From: Spirosoma linguale DSM 74
GTDB lineage: Bacteria > Bacteroidota > Bacteroidia > Cytophagales > Spirosomataceae
Direction: 5' to 3'
NCBI GenBank assembly: GCA_000024525.1
Contig: CP001769.1
Coordinates: forward strand, 1,536,001-1,600,000
DNA length: 64,000 nucleotides
Both the position numbers and the translations under genes were made by a program. Shown in pieces: positions 27,466-36,888 of the stretch. The notes beneath the pieces were generated by a model. That model ran no database searches. It saw only the letters and a list, made by a program, of their open reading frames with translations, and was not told where the DNA came from. Each line of letters starts with the position of its first letter. Position 1 is the stretch's first letter.

Positions 27466-28848
27466 ATGAAAAAGATAACCGTTTTACTAGCCTTTGTTAT
27501 TGGGCTTTCGGCCTGCCGGAAAGATTTTCTGGACTTAAAGCCGCTGTCGCAGCCCAACGCCGATAATTTTTACAAAACTGCCAACGACTTCGGCAACGCG
27601 GTCAATGGTGCCTACGATGCGCTCCAGAGTCCGAGCCAGTACGGGGGCGATTACAACACAATCGTGGAGGCCAGAAGTGATAATGTTCTGGATAACGACC
27701 CCTCATCGAGTGCCGGACTGCGCTACAACATCGACCGGTTCATTGAACCAACCACCAACTCGGTCCTGCGGGATACCTGGGGAAGTCTGTACACTGGTAT
27801 CAACCGTTGCAACCTGATACTGGACAAGATTGATGCCGTGTCGATGGATGCGACGCTGAAAGCCCGTTACAAAGGGGAGGCCCAGTTTATCCGGGCGTTG
27901 TCATATTTCAACCTTGTTCGGTTGTGGGGGAAAGTGCCGCTTGTATTGAAAGCCGGTTCTACCACCGAGGCCCGGTCGTATGTGCGCAACGAGGTAACCG
28001 ACATTTATGCCGCTATTGAAAAAGACCTCACCGATGCAGCTGCCGGTTTACCCGCCACGTATACAGGGGTGGACGTTGGCCGGGCTACGTCGGGTGCCGC
28101 CAAAGGCTTGCTGGGTAAGGTGTATGTGACGGAGAAAAAATACGACCTGGCCGTGGCGACGCTAAAAGATGTGGTGAACGGAACTACCTATCGGCTGCTG
28201 CCCAATGTAGCCGATGTCTTTCTGGTCAGCAACAAGAACAATGCGGAAATACTGTTCGCGGTGAAGTTCAAAAAAGGCGGTTTGCAGGGCGAAGGGCACG
28301 GTTCCTGGTACGGTACCAGCATTGGCGATAACATTGAACCCTCTCTGCGGGCGGCCTATCTGCCGACTGATAAGCGGCTTCCGCTGACGGTTCAGGTGCC
28401 GGTACCAACCAGTATCAACGCCGTGCCCCGGAAGTTCTACGATGAACTGTCGGGGACGAACGACGTGGGCAATGACTTCCCGGTGTTGCGCTTTGCCGAT
28501 GTACTGCTGTTGTATGCCGAAGCACTGAACGAAGTGGGGTATCAGGCCGATGGAGAGGCATTTCGGACGCTGAATCTGGTGCGTACGCGGGCGGGTGTTT
28601 CTAACTATACCAGTGCGGAACTAGCTACCAAAGAGGCTTTCCGCACGGCGGTCATCAACGAACGTCGGCTGGAGCTGGCGCTCGAAAATGACCGCTGGTT
28701 TGACCTGATTCGCACCGGAACGGCTGTTGAGGCTATCAAAGTAACGGGTATCACCATGCCTGCTTACCGGACGCTGTACCCGATTCCGCAGTCAGAAATC
28801 GACACGTATAACAACAAAACAACCTTCCCGCAAAATCAGGGTTATTAG
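27466..28848 (+). CDS. SusD/RagB-family surface lipoprotein
   Basis: A 460-residue nutrient-binding lipoprotein. The signal ends in a lipobox with the acylated Cys in GLSACRKDF. Family features are the start DFLDLKPLSQPNADNFYKT, TPR-like helices, and the C-terminal SusD signature RFADVLLLYAEALNEVG with INERRLELALENDRWFDLIRTG. It forms a lid on the SusC barrel (8 bp upstream) at the cell surface and captures ligand. An inverted repeat at 28881-28928 follows the stop. No substrate can be deduced. Confidence 0.95.
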   Translation: MKKITVLLAFVIGLSACRKDFLDLKPLSQPNADNFYKTANDFGNAVNGAYDALQSPSQYGGDYNTIVEARSDNVLDNDPSSSAGLRYNIDRFIEPTTNSVLRDTWGSLYTGINRCNLILDKIDAVSMDATLKARYKGEAQFIRALSYFNLVRLWGKVPLVLKAGSTTEARSYVRNEVTDIYAAIEKDLTDAAAGLPATYTGVDVGRATSGAAKGLLGKVYVTEKKYDLAVATLKDVVNGTTYRLLPNVADVFLVSNKNNAEILFAVKFKKGGLQGEGHGSWYGTSIGDNIEPSLRAAYLPTDKRLPLTVQVPVPTSINAVPRKFYDELSGTNDVGNDFPVLRFADVLLLYAEALNEVGYQADGEAFRTLNLVRTRAGVSNYTSAELATKEAFRTAVINERRLELALENDRWFDLIRTGTAVEAIKVTGITMPAYRTLYPIPQSEIDTYNNKTTFPQNQGY

Positions 28849-28880
28849 ATTAACGCGGACCAGTATCTTTTCCGGCCTGT

Positions 28881-28928
28881 TATCGGTCGAATGTTTATTG
28901 CCAATTGGCGACGTACATTCGACCGATA
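28881..28928. repeat. 14-bp inverted repeat after susD
   Basis: Arms 28881-28894 (tatcggtcgaatgt) and 28915-28928 are perfect complements with a 20-nt loop. Lies between the susD stop and the ABM gene. It could attenuate or stabilise the susCD transcript; no T tract follows directly. Confidence 0.6.
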
Positions 28929-28969
28929 CCCGGCCGTTATTCATTTAGAACTATTTAAAAGCAACTGAC

Positions 28970-29416
28970 ATGACACAAAAACGCAGTTTATTTAATGTTG
29001 AAAGAGTGCATGATATTGTTCGCTTCTACGGTTCGCGGCTGTGTCGTTTACTAGTGATCAATCTGCTGATGTTGCTGTCGGCTGGGCAGACCTTTAGTCA
29101 ACCCAAAGCCCAGATGGTACGGATGGCTAAGATTGTTGTTGATCCTACTCAACTAGAGGCCTATAAAACATTTCTTAAAGAGGAGATCGAAGCATCTGTG
29201 CGCCTTGAGCCCGGCGTCCTGACGTTGTATGCCATGTTCGAAAAAGACAACCCTGCGCACATTACGATTCTGGAAATTTACGCCAGTACCAATGCCTACA
29301 AGGGCCATATCCAGACGCCACACTTTCAGAAATACAAGACGGGTACCCAAGACATGGTGAAGTCACTGGAACTGATAGAGACGGTGCCGCTCATTCCCGA
29401 TATGAAGATCAAGTAG
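28970..29416 (+). CDS. Secreted ABM-fold (quinol monooxygenase-like) protein
   Basis: A 148-residue protein. The first 43 residues look like a long signal peptide (basic start, hydrophobic LVINLLMLLSAGQTFS). The rest is an antibiotic-biosynthesis-monooxygenase dimeric alpha/beta-barrel domain: MAKIVVDPTQLEAYKTFLKEE, EPGVLTLYAMFEKDNP, ILEIYASTNAYKGHIQTPHFQKYK. Intracellular members such as YgiN oxidise quinols without cofactors; an exported one is less usual and its substrate is unknown. It follows susD by 121 bp and may share its transcript. Confidence 0.82.
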   Translation: MTQKRSLFNVERVHDIVRFYGSRLCRLLVINLLMLLSAGQTFSQPKAQMVRMAKIVVDPTQLEAYKTFLKEEIEASVRLEPGVLTLYAMFEKDNPAHITILEIYASTNAYKGHIQTPHFQKYKTGTQDMVKSLELIETVPLIPDMKIK

Positions 29417-29559
29417 CGGTTCGTAAACACGATGTTCATCGCCCAATGACTACCGTCAAGCTGCCGATGCGGAGCCGAATGGATGAATGGGTCGGTCAGA
29501 ATCCGCCCCGTGCCTAAATTGACTATCTTTAGGCTGTATATATTGACCATCACCTATAC

Positions 29560-31602
29560 ATGACAAACTATAAAAACCTCGTTTACGTCTCTCTAACAGT
29601 GTTGCTGGCAGGAGCCTGTCAGCGGGCAGCTACGCCAACGACAACTATTCCAACAACAAAACGCGTTGTCATAACGGGCATTGACGCATCTAAAAAACCC
29701 GGCGATGACTTCTTTAAATACGCTAACGGCATCTGGAACGATACTGCCCGGATACCGGAAAGTCAGGCCGGTGTGGGGGCATACTCCTTCATGAATTACC
29801 CACAACGCATACGCCTGCAAGGCATTTTGGACAGCGTGTCGGCAGGGAAGTTTCCGGCGGGGAGTCTTGAACAAAAGGTGGGCGATTTTTACGCGTCCGG
29901 CATGGACGTAGCCGCCATTGATAAACGGGGGTATGAACCTATAAAGCCCCTGCTTGCCCGCATCGACGCCCTGACCGATGTTCCTGCTTTATTGAAGCTG
30001 GTGGCCGAAGAGCAGAAAGTTGGCGACCGGTCCATCATCGGTTTTTACGTAGGCCCCGACAATAAACGCAGTTCGATCAACATTGCCCAGTTTAGCCAAA
30101 CCGGAATCGGATTGCCCGAACGGGATTATTATTTTAAGACCGATTCATCGACTGGCTCGGTTCAGAGAGCGTATCGGGACTATCTCACCCGCCTGTTCGA
30201 ATTGACCGGGACTGACGCAGCAACGGCCCGTAAAAACGCTGCCCTTGCCTACGACATTGAAAAACAACTGGCCACCGCCCACCGAACAAACATTGAACGT
30301 CGGGATGTAAAGGCAAATTACAACAAACTGGCGATTGCTGATCTTGCCCAAAAACACGCTGTCCTGAACTGGCCGACGTTATTAGCTAACCTGGGCGTAC
30401 AGGCCGATTCGGTTAACGTGGCGCAGCCAGGATACTACGATAAGCTGAACACGCTGTTGACATCCGTTCCCCTTGATGATTGGAAAGTTTATTTAAAAGC
30501 CCATGCGCTGACCAACCATGCCAATTACTTAAGCCAACCCTTTGTGGATGCGTCGTTTGCTTATTCGAAAATCCTGACCGGGCAGGCGGTCAAGAAAACC
30601 CGGGCCGAAGAAATGACGCAGGCGGTTGATGGATCACTGGGCGAGGCTCTGGCGCAGTTGTACGTGAAAAAATACTTTCCGGAAGAGGCCAAGAAACGAA
30701 TGGCTGTTCTGGTCAACAACCTCAAAAAAGCCTTTGAAGCCCGTATCAATAAACTGGACTGGATGAGTGATTCGACCAAGAGCAGGGCGAAGGAAAAACT
30801 ATACGCGTTCACCGAAAAAATCGGCTATCCTGACAAATGGCGAGATTATTCGAAGGTAGATGTAAAACGAGATGCTTATTTTGAGAACCGCCTGTCTGCC
30901 AATAAAAATGATTATTTTCAGAGCCTTGCTAAAGTGGGAAAGCCGGTAGACCGAACGGAATGGCATACGACTCCGCCAACGGTAACGGCCTACAACAATC
31001 CTCCGCTCAATGAAATCGTTTTCCCGGCGGGTATCCTGCAACCCCCTTATTTCGACGTGAATGCCGATGATGCACTGAACTACGGCGGCATCGGTATGGT
31101 CATCGGTCACGAAATCACCCACTCGTTCGACGATCAGGGCGCGCAATTCGATAAAGTCGGTAACGTAACGAACTGGTGGACCAAAGACGATTACGCCAAA
31201 TTCAAAGCGAGAACAAATCAGGTAATTGATCAATACAACAAATTTACCGTGCTGGACTCGGTACACGTAAAAGGGGCATTAACCGTGGGCGAAAACACCG
31301 CCGACATAGCGGGGGTGGCCATTGCCTACGATGCCTTCAAGCTTACTGAGCAGGGAAAGAGCACAGCGAAACTCGATGGCTTCACGCCCGACCAACGGTT
31401 CTTTATCTCGATCGCCCGAATTTGGCGCGTAAAAACCAGAGACGCCTACATGGGCATGTACGTCAATACGAACCCGCACTCACCCGCCAAGTGGCGCGTA
31501 AACGGCCCGCTGATGAACTTCACGCCGTTTTACAACGCGTTTAACGTGCAACCAGGCGATAAAATGTACAAACCGGAAAAGGACCGGATAGTGGTTTGGT
31601 AA
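29560..31602 (+). CDS. M13 family zinc metallopeptidase (neprilysin-like), lipoprotein
   Basis: A 680-residue M13 (PepO/neprilysin) endopeptidase. The N terminus has a lipobox-type LLAGAC-Q, so it is probably anchored in a membrane facing the periplasm or outside. The N-terminal M13 domain begins PGDDFFKYANGIW. The catalytic domain contains the zinc motif VIGHEITHSFDDQGAQFD (HExxH) and the second zinc Glu in GENTADIAG; the end has the family motif FTPFYNAFNVQPGDKMY. It degrades peptides. It has its own 143-bp upstream gap and is followed by an intrinsic terminator. Confidence 0.95.
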   Translation: MTNYKNLVYVSLTVLLAGACQRAATPTTTIPTTKRVVITGIDASKKPGDDFFKYANGIWNDTARIPESQAGVGAYSFMNYPQRIRLQGILDSVSAGKFPAGSLEQKVGDFYASGMDVAAIDKRGYEPIKPLLARIDALTDVPALLKLVAEEQKVGDRSIIGFYVGPDNKRSSINIAQFSQTGIGLPERDYYFKTDSSTGSVQRAYRDYLTRLFELTGTDAATARKNAALAYDIEKQLATAHRTNIERRDVKANYNKLAIADLAQKHAVLNWPTLLANLGVQADSVNVAQPGYYDKLNTLLTSVPLDDWKVYLKAHALTNHANYLSQPFVDASFAYSKILTGQAVKKTRAEEMTQAVDGSLGEALAQLYVKKYFPEEAKKRMAVLVNNLKKAFEARINKLDWMSDSTKSRAKEKLYAFTEKIGYPDKWRDYSKVDVKRDAYFENRLSANKNDYFQSLAKVGKPVDRTEWHTTPPTVTAYNNPPLNEIVFPAGILQPPYFDVNADDALNYGGIGMVIGHEITHSFDDQGAQFDKVGNVTNWWTKDDYAKFKARTNQVIDQYNKFTVLDSVHVKGALTVGENTADIAGVAIAYDAFKLTEQGKSTAKLDGFTPDQRFFISIARIWRVKTRDAYMGMYVNTNPHSPAKWRVNGPLMNFTPFYNAFNVQPGDKMYKPEKDRIVVW

Positions 31603-31622
31603 GAGCTGTTACAAGCAGATTT

Positions 31623-31657
31623 AAGGGGCTGGCTACAAAAAAGCCAACCCCTTTTTT
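31623..31657 (+). terminator. Intrinsic terminator of the M13 peptidase gene
   Basis: A 12-bp stem with one mismatch (31623-31634 with 31642-31653) and a 7-nt loop, followed by a T6 run. It lies between convergent genes; the A-rich loop and left flank are less suited to the opposite strand. Confidence 0.75.
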
Positions 31658-31680
31658 ATGTATAGATACAGTTAGTTACC

Positions 31681-32559
31681 TCAAATAACCTCAAACAGAA
31701 TAAGTACTTCGCCCCCCAGTTCAATCTGATCGCCGTGTTGCAGCGGGTAACCCATGCCGGGAATGTCGGCGCGGTCCATGGTGCCGTCCGGATGGAAAAT
31801 CTTGGTTTTGTTGCCGCTGGCGGGAAGTCCACCGGGGTCCGCCAGTAGCGAATATTGCCGCCGGGCTGCGTCATACCGGATGGTGGCGTGTGCCCGGCTG
31901 ACGGCTCCATTGCCCGCTCCCCGTTCGGCATTAAAACCGGGGTCGTCGTCGTTCAACAGGACAATATCATTCGTTCGGACCCGTCCCGATGCCGTTTGGG
32001 TCGAATGCCCACGCCCAATGCAATAGCTGGTCTTTTGAGCCGGATCGAGTGAATAAGCATCCTGCTCCAGCTGTCCTTTCACCGTAACAAGACGAGCCAG
32101 CAGGGGCGAAGTATCCGGTCTGGTCCTATCGGGAATTAGCAGGCCCAGATTGCCGTCGCGGTAGGTGCAATCCGGTAGCGCATCCGAATAAAATGTATAG
32201 GCAAACCGCCAGTTGGCAGGCAACTGAATGTAGTTATCAGCCAGTTGCCGCACGAGTTCGCTCCGGAATTTGCCCGGCTGACTGTCCCATAAGGCAACTT
32301 TATATACATCTTCTTCTTCGTTCGTTACGCAACAGATACACAGGTTAAGGGCCGTGGGAGCGGTTTCGGGCTCGTTCTGGTACGGTCTTAACTTATCGAT
32401 GACGAACCGAAGCAAGCGGTCGCGCTGCTGCCCGGCGGGAGGTAGTCCTTTCGAAACGGGCTTCGATGTTTCTGTAGTCTGTTCCAGTGCGGGTTCCGCT
32501 TTAACGGGTTGAGCGGGTGTAAACCCGAATAAGTTTTTGACGTTATCCAGAAGGCTCAT
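31681..32559 (-). CDS. FHA-domain protein, downstream of the SEDS-PBP gene
   Basis: A 292-residue cytoplasmic protein. The N-terminal third is low-complexity linker, followed by an alpha/beta domain of unknown type (about 50-165). A forkhead-associated domain occupies about 170-292, with the phosphothreonine-binding features YCIGRG, VSRAHA and the SGNKTKI strand. FHA domains bind phosphothreonine and would dock on kinases or substrates of the kinase cluster. It is separated from the fusion gene upstream by 325 bp containing palindromic element copy 2, so it may have its own promoter or have been split from the operon. Functional analogy to actinobacterial FhaB is inference. Confidence 0.82.
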   Translation of the reverse strand: MSLLDNVKNLFGFTPAQPVKAEPALEQTTETSKPVSKGLPPAGQQRDRLLRFVIDKLRPYQNEPETAPTALNLCICCVTNEEEDVYKVALWDSQPGKFRSELVRQLADNYIQLPANWRFAYTFYSDALPDCTYRDGNLGLLIPDRTRPDTSPLLARLVTVKGQLEQDAYSLDPAQKTSYCIGRGHSTQTASGRVRTNDIVLLNDDDPGFNAERGAGNGAVSRAHATIRYDAARRQYSLLADPGGLPASGNKTKIFHPDGTMDRADIPGMGYPLQHGDQIELGGEVLILFEVI

Positions 32560-32884
32560 AATCGGTTCAGTGTATTGGCGTATCGTCCGTATCCTTTCGA
32601 GAGAAACCGCAATAAGCCGTTAAGTAACGTGAATAATGGTTAAATATCTCTGGCAATCAAGAGGGTTAAGGGCCGTAGGCACGGGATGTTTGTAGAACAG
32701 GGTGGTTGTGCACTCGACTGGCGTGCCGTAGGTACGCAACCCTTACCAATTGTTGCGTACCTACGGCACGCCAGTCGAGTGCACAACCACCCTGTTCTAC
32801 AAAGATTAGTCCGCTAAGCGGCCATTATTTACGTTAAGTACTGATTATTGGTTATTAAGTATCAACTGACCAATAACCAATAAC
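32560..32884. other. Gap within cell-wall kinase locus holding element copy 2
   Basis: This 325-bp gap separates the downstream FHA gene from the SEDS-PBP gene. It is mostly filled by the 210-bp palindromic element. The remaining 66 bp upstream of the FHA start could hold a promoter. Confidence 0.6.
32626..32835. mobile_element. 210-bp palindromic element, copy 2
   Basis: Ends: aacgtgaataatgg (32626-32639) and its near complement (32822-32835, one mismatch). Inside is a perfect 52-bp inverted repeat (32689-32740 and 32752-32803) around the same 11-nt loop as copy 1. The long non-palindromic part lies on the left here and on the right in copy 1. AAGT directly repeats on both sides (32622-32625 and 32836-32839), a possible 4-bp target duplication. 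No coding capacity. It sits between two genes of an otherwise tight cluster, so it probably inserted or expanded there. Confidence 0.75.
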
Positions 32885-35800
32885 CTAAAAACTTCCCAAA
32901 TATCCCTGCTGTTTCAGGATTGGGGCCACAATGCTGTTGGCAAGTTGAACGGCTTCTGCCGACGATTCGCCTAGTTCAATCCGAACGCTAACGACGGTAT
33001 TCGACCGGCCATCGGGCGTTGGGGCAAAAAAGACGTACCAGCCATCATTCCGCCGAACGCCCTGTACGATGCGCTCCGGCGTTCCGGTTTTACCCGCCAC
33101 CCGCGCCACGCTGATTTTAGACCGGCCTTCCGATGGGTTTGACTGGTCGATCATAAATGATTCCAGTTGTTTCGCGTAGTTAGCCTGTTTGGCTATGGGC
33201 TGCCCGGCTGGTATGGGTTGGGGCTTCCCGGCTAAATCCAGCAGGTAGCGGGAAGGCTGGAGTATTCCCTGATTGGCAATGGCCCCTGCCATACGCGCCA
33301 GTGCCGCCGGTGTGGATGTTAACTGGCCCTGCCCCCAGGCTAAGCCCGAAAATTCGCTGCGGTACCGCCGGGGGTATTGGGTGCTGTTGTACAAATTCCG
33401 GCGAATCACGAACGACGAATCGCGCCAGTGTTCGCGTATGGCGCTGCGTTCGGCGTCGGTACGGGTGTCGGAGAAGGAGTAGCCTCCCACAAAGTCTATG
33501 TTCATGCCCGTAGTCAGATACAGATCGGCCAGCTCGTTATCCAGTTTGTGGTCGTTGGCGGTACGGATGAAATACACGTTACTCGACCGGACAATGGCCT
33601 TCCGCATATCTACCGTTTCGTTGCAAGGCTCGGATTCCCGCGTGCCCCGTCGAATAATTTCTTCGCATGAAATACGGTAACTAACGTCCGAAGCCGATGA
33701 ACCAAGCTTATTGAAGGCCGCCATCGCCGTCAATATTTTGGCCGTTGAACCGGGAGCCGTGGGGTAGGTCATACCTAGGTCCCGCTCGGTTACGAGGTAC
33801 GGTAATTTCTGCCGGTCCCTGTCCGACAGTAGCATGGCATCGGGGGTTTGTAGATTAGGTAGCGGATGTACGGCCGAGGTGAGCACATCGCCCGAAGCGG
33901 CATCCAGCACGACCACCGAGATGCGCTTGTTCCGAAAACTGGATTTGGCCAGCGCATCCTGAATGGCCACCTGTAACTCGGCATTCACGCTGAGGTGGAT
34001 GTCGCGGTTTTTGGCTTTCCGTTCGGCCACTTCGCGGCTGTCGAGTCCGGCGCGTAAGGCCGGGGCCAGTTCGCTGTAATCATAGACCGACAACGTTCGT
34101 GTTTGCTGTACCGACGGGCTGAATCGGTCGGCCCGGAAATCGGTAGTGACCAGATCTGTTTTACGGGGGCGGCTGTTGAAGCCCCGTAACTCACTCAAGT
34201 GCGTGGCTTCGGCATAATACCCGTTGCTTTGCCCCCAGAAAAGTTGCGTGTTCAGATCGCCTACCCAGAAGAATAGCTGGTTGCCAAACGGGTAATACCG
34301 CTGAAGTCGTTTTTTCGTCAGGCTTTCAACGGCATCTTCTTTCAGGCCGCTCTCCTGTAGCTTTTCGAGTTGCTGCCTAACGACTTCCGGTGAACTTGCC
34401 GCCAAAACAAGCCCGTTTCGGTCGTAGATGGTACCGGCGGCTATGGCCCGCGTGAGTCGTTCGATGCGGGGGTTGTAACTGTACACCGGGTCGCCATTGC
34501 GGGTAATAACCCGGGCGGGCCGCACGATGTACTCACGACCCCGCCAACTGATGATGGGCAGTAAATGACCGATCAGCACCACAACGCCCGCCAGAAATCC
34601 GACGATACCGGCCATCAGCACGATGTCGTAATGTTTTTCGAGGTATTCGCGCTGTTCGGCCTGCCCCGGTCGGTGGGCCACGCTGAACACGGCACCCATT
34701 GCCGTGAGGTTGATGATGAGTGAAATTTTGCCGTAGCTCAGAAACGGCACGCTGATACCCGTGAGCGGTAATAAGCCAATAGAACCGCCAGCGATGATTA
34801 AAAACTGCGTTCCGGTAGCGATGGCGATACCGGCAACCAGGAAAAAACTAAACGGTTGTCCCGCCCGGCGTGCGTGCAGGAACATCCGGTGAAGCAACAC
34901 ACCAAACAGCAGAAACACACATACGACGCCTAAACCACCCAACTCTTCGCCGAGACTCGGTAGAATCATGTCGGTATGAGCGGCTGGAATAGAATTGGCA
35001 AACGCCTTGCCGAGGCCCTGCCCCGACCAGCCTCCCGATGCCAGCGCCCAGTAGCCATGTGCCAGATGGTCGCCCCCGTACACATCGTTGTTCCAGGGAT
35101 TAAGCCACATGGATTTTCGATCGGCAAGGCGGTCGCCAACGGACGGTAACTTGTCGCCAAAGGCAAACATAGCCATCACCAGCAGCAGAAGGACAGGGGC
35201 TTCGGCCAGGAGAGCCGCCCAGCCCAGCCCGGTTTTTGAACGGGCATCGCCCTTCACGAATAAATACGCAATTACCGCTCCGAGACTGAGGACGGTAGCG
35301 AGCCAGCCCGGCAGGAGCCACAACGCTACCCCATAGCCCAGGCCCGTTGCCAGCGTTAGCGGGAGATTTCCACGGGCAATGCTGTAGAAGAGCAGGAAGG
35401 TAAAGCAGACGACCAGCGCCGGGCCCATATCGCCCAGCAACAGGTACAGCAGCATGAGCAGTCCGGCACCGGCCAATGCGCCAAAGCTCACGGCAAACCG
35501 CCACCGCAAATCAGGTAATTGCCGGAGTTGCTGCTCGTTGGCAGCAAAGAAACCCGCAAAAAAGAGCAGGAGCAGGTATTTGGTTATTTCGCTGGGCTGG
35601 AAGGTAAGGCCCAGAAAAGATAGATTGACGCGTACGCCACTGCCTTCCGGTCCTGAACCCAGCAGCAGGGTAAACGCGGCCAGCCCAGCGGCTAGTACCA
35701 GCCACGTCCAGCCCGACAGCCTCACGGCGTTATGATTTCGGTACGAAAAAAGCCAGTCGTACTGCCAGGTAGCGTAGAAACGGCCAATGTTGAGTTGGGA

Positions 35801-36856
35801 TAAAACGGTCATCCCCAACAGTCCGAGTGCAATGCCCTGTACCGTTTGCCCTGCGTAAAGCATGTCCTGCAAGGGGTCCTGAATGGCGAGTAGTGTCAGG
35901 ACCGATAAGCCGGTCAGCAACATCAGAATGGGTAGGAGCAGCGGGTCGGGGCGGAAACGGCGGATTGACCAGAACAGCTGTACGGCCCAGAAAGCCAGCA
36001 GAAACCCGCCTACAATGATCCAGAACTGCCGGATAAAGGTATCCGGGTTACGAACGGTAAGGGCATGATCGGTTTTTAACTGGCTGTATACGGTCGACCC
36101 AATCAGCCGGAGCTGATGCGGACGCGCGGTAAAGCGTACATCCTGATTGCCGCTGAGGTTCGATGTGCCTTTGCGGCTACCGAACTCAAATCCGGGCTTT
36201 AACGGAACGACACTATAGCCTGACCCTGCCTTCAAGCCGGTAAAGGTGAATTTTCCGTCGGCATCGGTACGGGCATAAATGTATCGGTCGGCCAGGGTAT
36301 CCGGCTGGGCGGTGGCGGGGTGGCGTTTCAGCTGAACCAGCACGCCCGACATCGGTTCGTCGTCATGGGTGACCTCCCCGCTGAAAGCTGCCGAGCCGCT
36401 GCCGGTGTTTACGCTGGATGGGTAGGTTTTGGGGTTCGTTAGCTCCCGGTTATACAATACCGAGTCGAAGCCCATTTGCTGTCGGGATAGCCGAAGACGG
36501 CTCTGAAAGTCGGCCCCGCCAATGCGGCTGCGCCATTTTACCGGGGCTACTATCGAAAACTGACGCTTGTTTATAGCCCCCAGATTATCGAGTGTCTGGT
36601 TCTGAAGTAGTTTGGCAGGGAGCGAGTCGGCAACGAGGGTAACGTCTTTCGGGTCTGCGTAATAATTACCGGTGGTCAGGAGTCGTTCAATAGCGGCCGA
36701 TTTCAGGTCTGTTGTCAGGTTGAGTGCCTGCCCGCTGGCATACGCTTGTTTTGCCTGATCAAGGGCTGGTCGGAAGTTGGTGTACAGCCGATAAAACAGT
36801 AGCAACAGCATGACCGATGCGATAGGCAAATACAAGCGTTCGGTGAGTGATTTCAT
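32885..36856 (-). CDS. SEDS glycosyltransferase-PBP transpeptidase fusion
   Basis: A 1323-residue inner-membrane protein joining two normally separate cell-wall enzymes. Order: N-terminal helix (about 8-26); a periplasmic region with a carboxypeptidase-regulatory-like beta domain (about 150-245); a RodA/FtsW-type multi-helix domain (about 275-735) with catalytic Asp629 in HTDMILPSLGEELG; another helix (about 757-783); then a class B penicillin-binding protein: dimerisation region (about 785-1000) and transpeptidase with Ser1037-T-A-K1040, S1091-S-N1093 and K1256-T-G. RodA/FtsW polymerise lipid II and the PBP crosslinks it. It starts 32 bp after a Ser/Thr kinase gene. A sequencing fusion is unlikely because the linker contains a clean helix and long in-frame sequence. 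Confidence 0.9.
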   Translation of the reverse strand: MKSLTERLYLPIASVMLLLLFYRLYTNFRPALDQAKQAYASGQALNLTTDLKSAAIERLLTTGNYYADPKDVTLVADSLPAKLLQNQTLDNLGAINKRQFSIVAPVKWRSRIGGADFQSRLRLSRQQMGFDSVLYNRELTNPKTYPSSVNTGSGSAAFSGEVTHDDEPMSGVLVQLKRHPATAQPDTLADRYIYARTDADGKFTFTGLKAGSGYSVVPLKPGFEFGSRKGTSNLSGNQDVRFTARPHQLRLIGSTVYSQLKTDHALTVRNPDTFIRQFWIIVGGFLLAFWAVQLFWSIRRFRPDPLLLPILMLLTGLSVLTLLAIQDPLQDMLYAGQTVQGIALGLLGMTVLSQLNIGRFYATWQYDWLFSYRNHNAVRLSGWTWLVLAAGLAAFTLLLGSGPEGSGVRVNLSFLGLTFQPSEITKYLLLLFFAGFFAANEQQLRQLPDLRWRFAVSFGALAGAGLLMLLYLLLGDMGPALVVCFTFLLFYSIARGNLPLTLATGLGYGVALWLLPGWLATVLSLGAVIAYLFVKGDARSKTGLGWAALLAEAPVLLLLVMAMFAFGDKLPSVGDRLADRKSMWLNPWNNDVYGGDHLAHGYWALASGGWSGQGLGKAFANSIPAAHTDMILPSLGEELGGLGVVCVFLLFGVLLHRMFLHARRAGQPFSFFLVAGIAIATGTQFLIIAGGSIGLLPLTGISVPFLSYGKISLIINLTAMGAVFSVAHRPGQAEQREYLEKHYDIVLMAGIVGFLAGVVVLIGHLLPIISWRGREYIVRPARVITRNGDPVYSYNPRIERLTRAIAAGTIYDRNGLVLAASSPEVVRQQLEKLQESGLKEDAVESLTKKRLQRYYPFGNQLFFWVGDLNTQLFWGQSNGYYAEATHLSELRGFNSRPRKTDLVTTDFRADRFSPSVQQTRTLSVYDYSELAPALRAGLDSREVAERKAKNRDIHLSVNAELQVAIQDALAKSSFRNKRISVVVLDAASGDVLTSAVHPLPNLQTPDAMLLSDRDRQKLPYLVTERDLGMTYPTAPGSTAKILTAMAAFNKLGSSASDVSYRISCEEIIRRGTRESEPCNETVDMRKAIVRSSNVYFIRTANDHKLDNELADLYLTTGMNIDFVGGYSFSDTRTDAERSAIREHWRDSSFVIRRNLYNSTQYPRRYRSEFSGLAWGQGQLTSTPAALARMAGAIANQGILQPSRYLLDLAGKPQPIPAGQPIAKQANYAKQLESFMIDQSNPSEGRSKISVARVAGKTGTPERIVQGVRRNDGWYVFFAPTPDGRSNTVVSVRIELGESSAEAVQLANSIVAPILKQQGYLGSF

Positions 36857-36888
36857 GCAGTAATGGTTAGTAGACAGGAGGGGGGTAC

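Noticed and set aside
24257..28848. ECF sigma / FecR control of the SusCD pair
   Set aside because: No such genes lie upstream; the ECF gene at 48105 is 20 kb away and unlinked.
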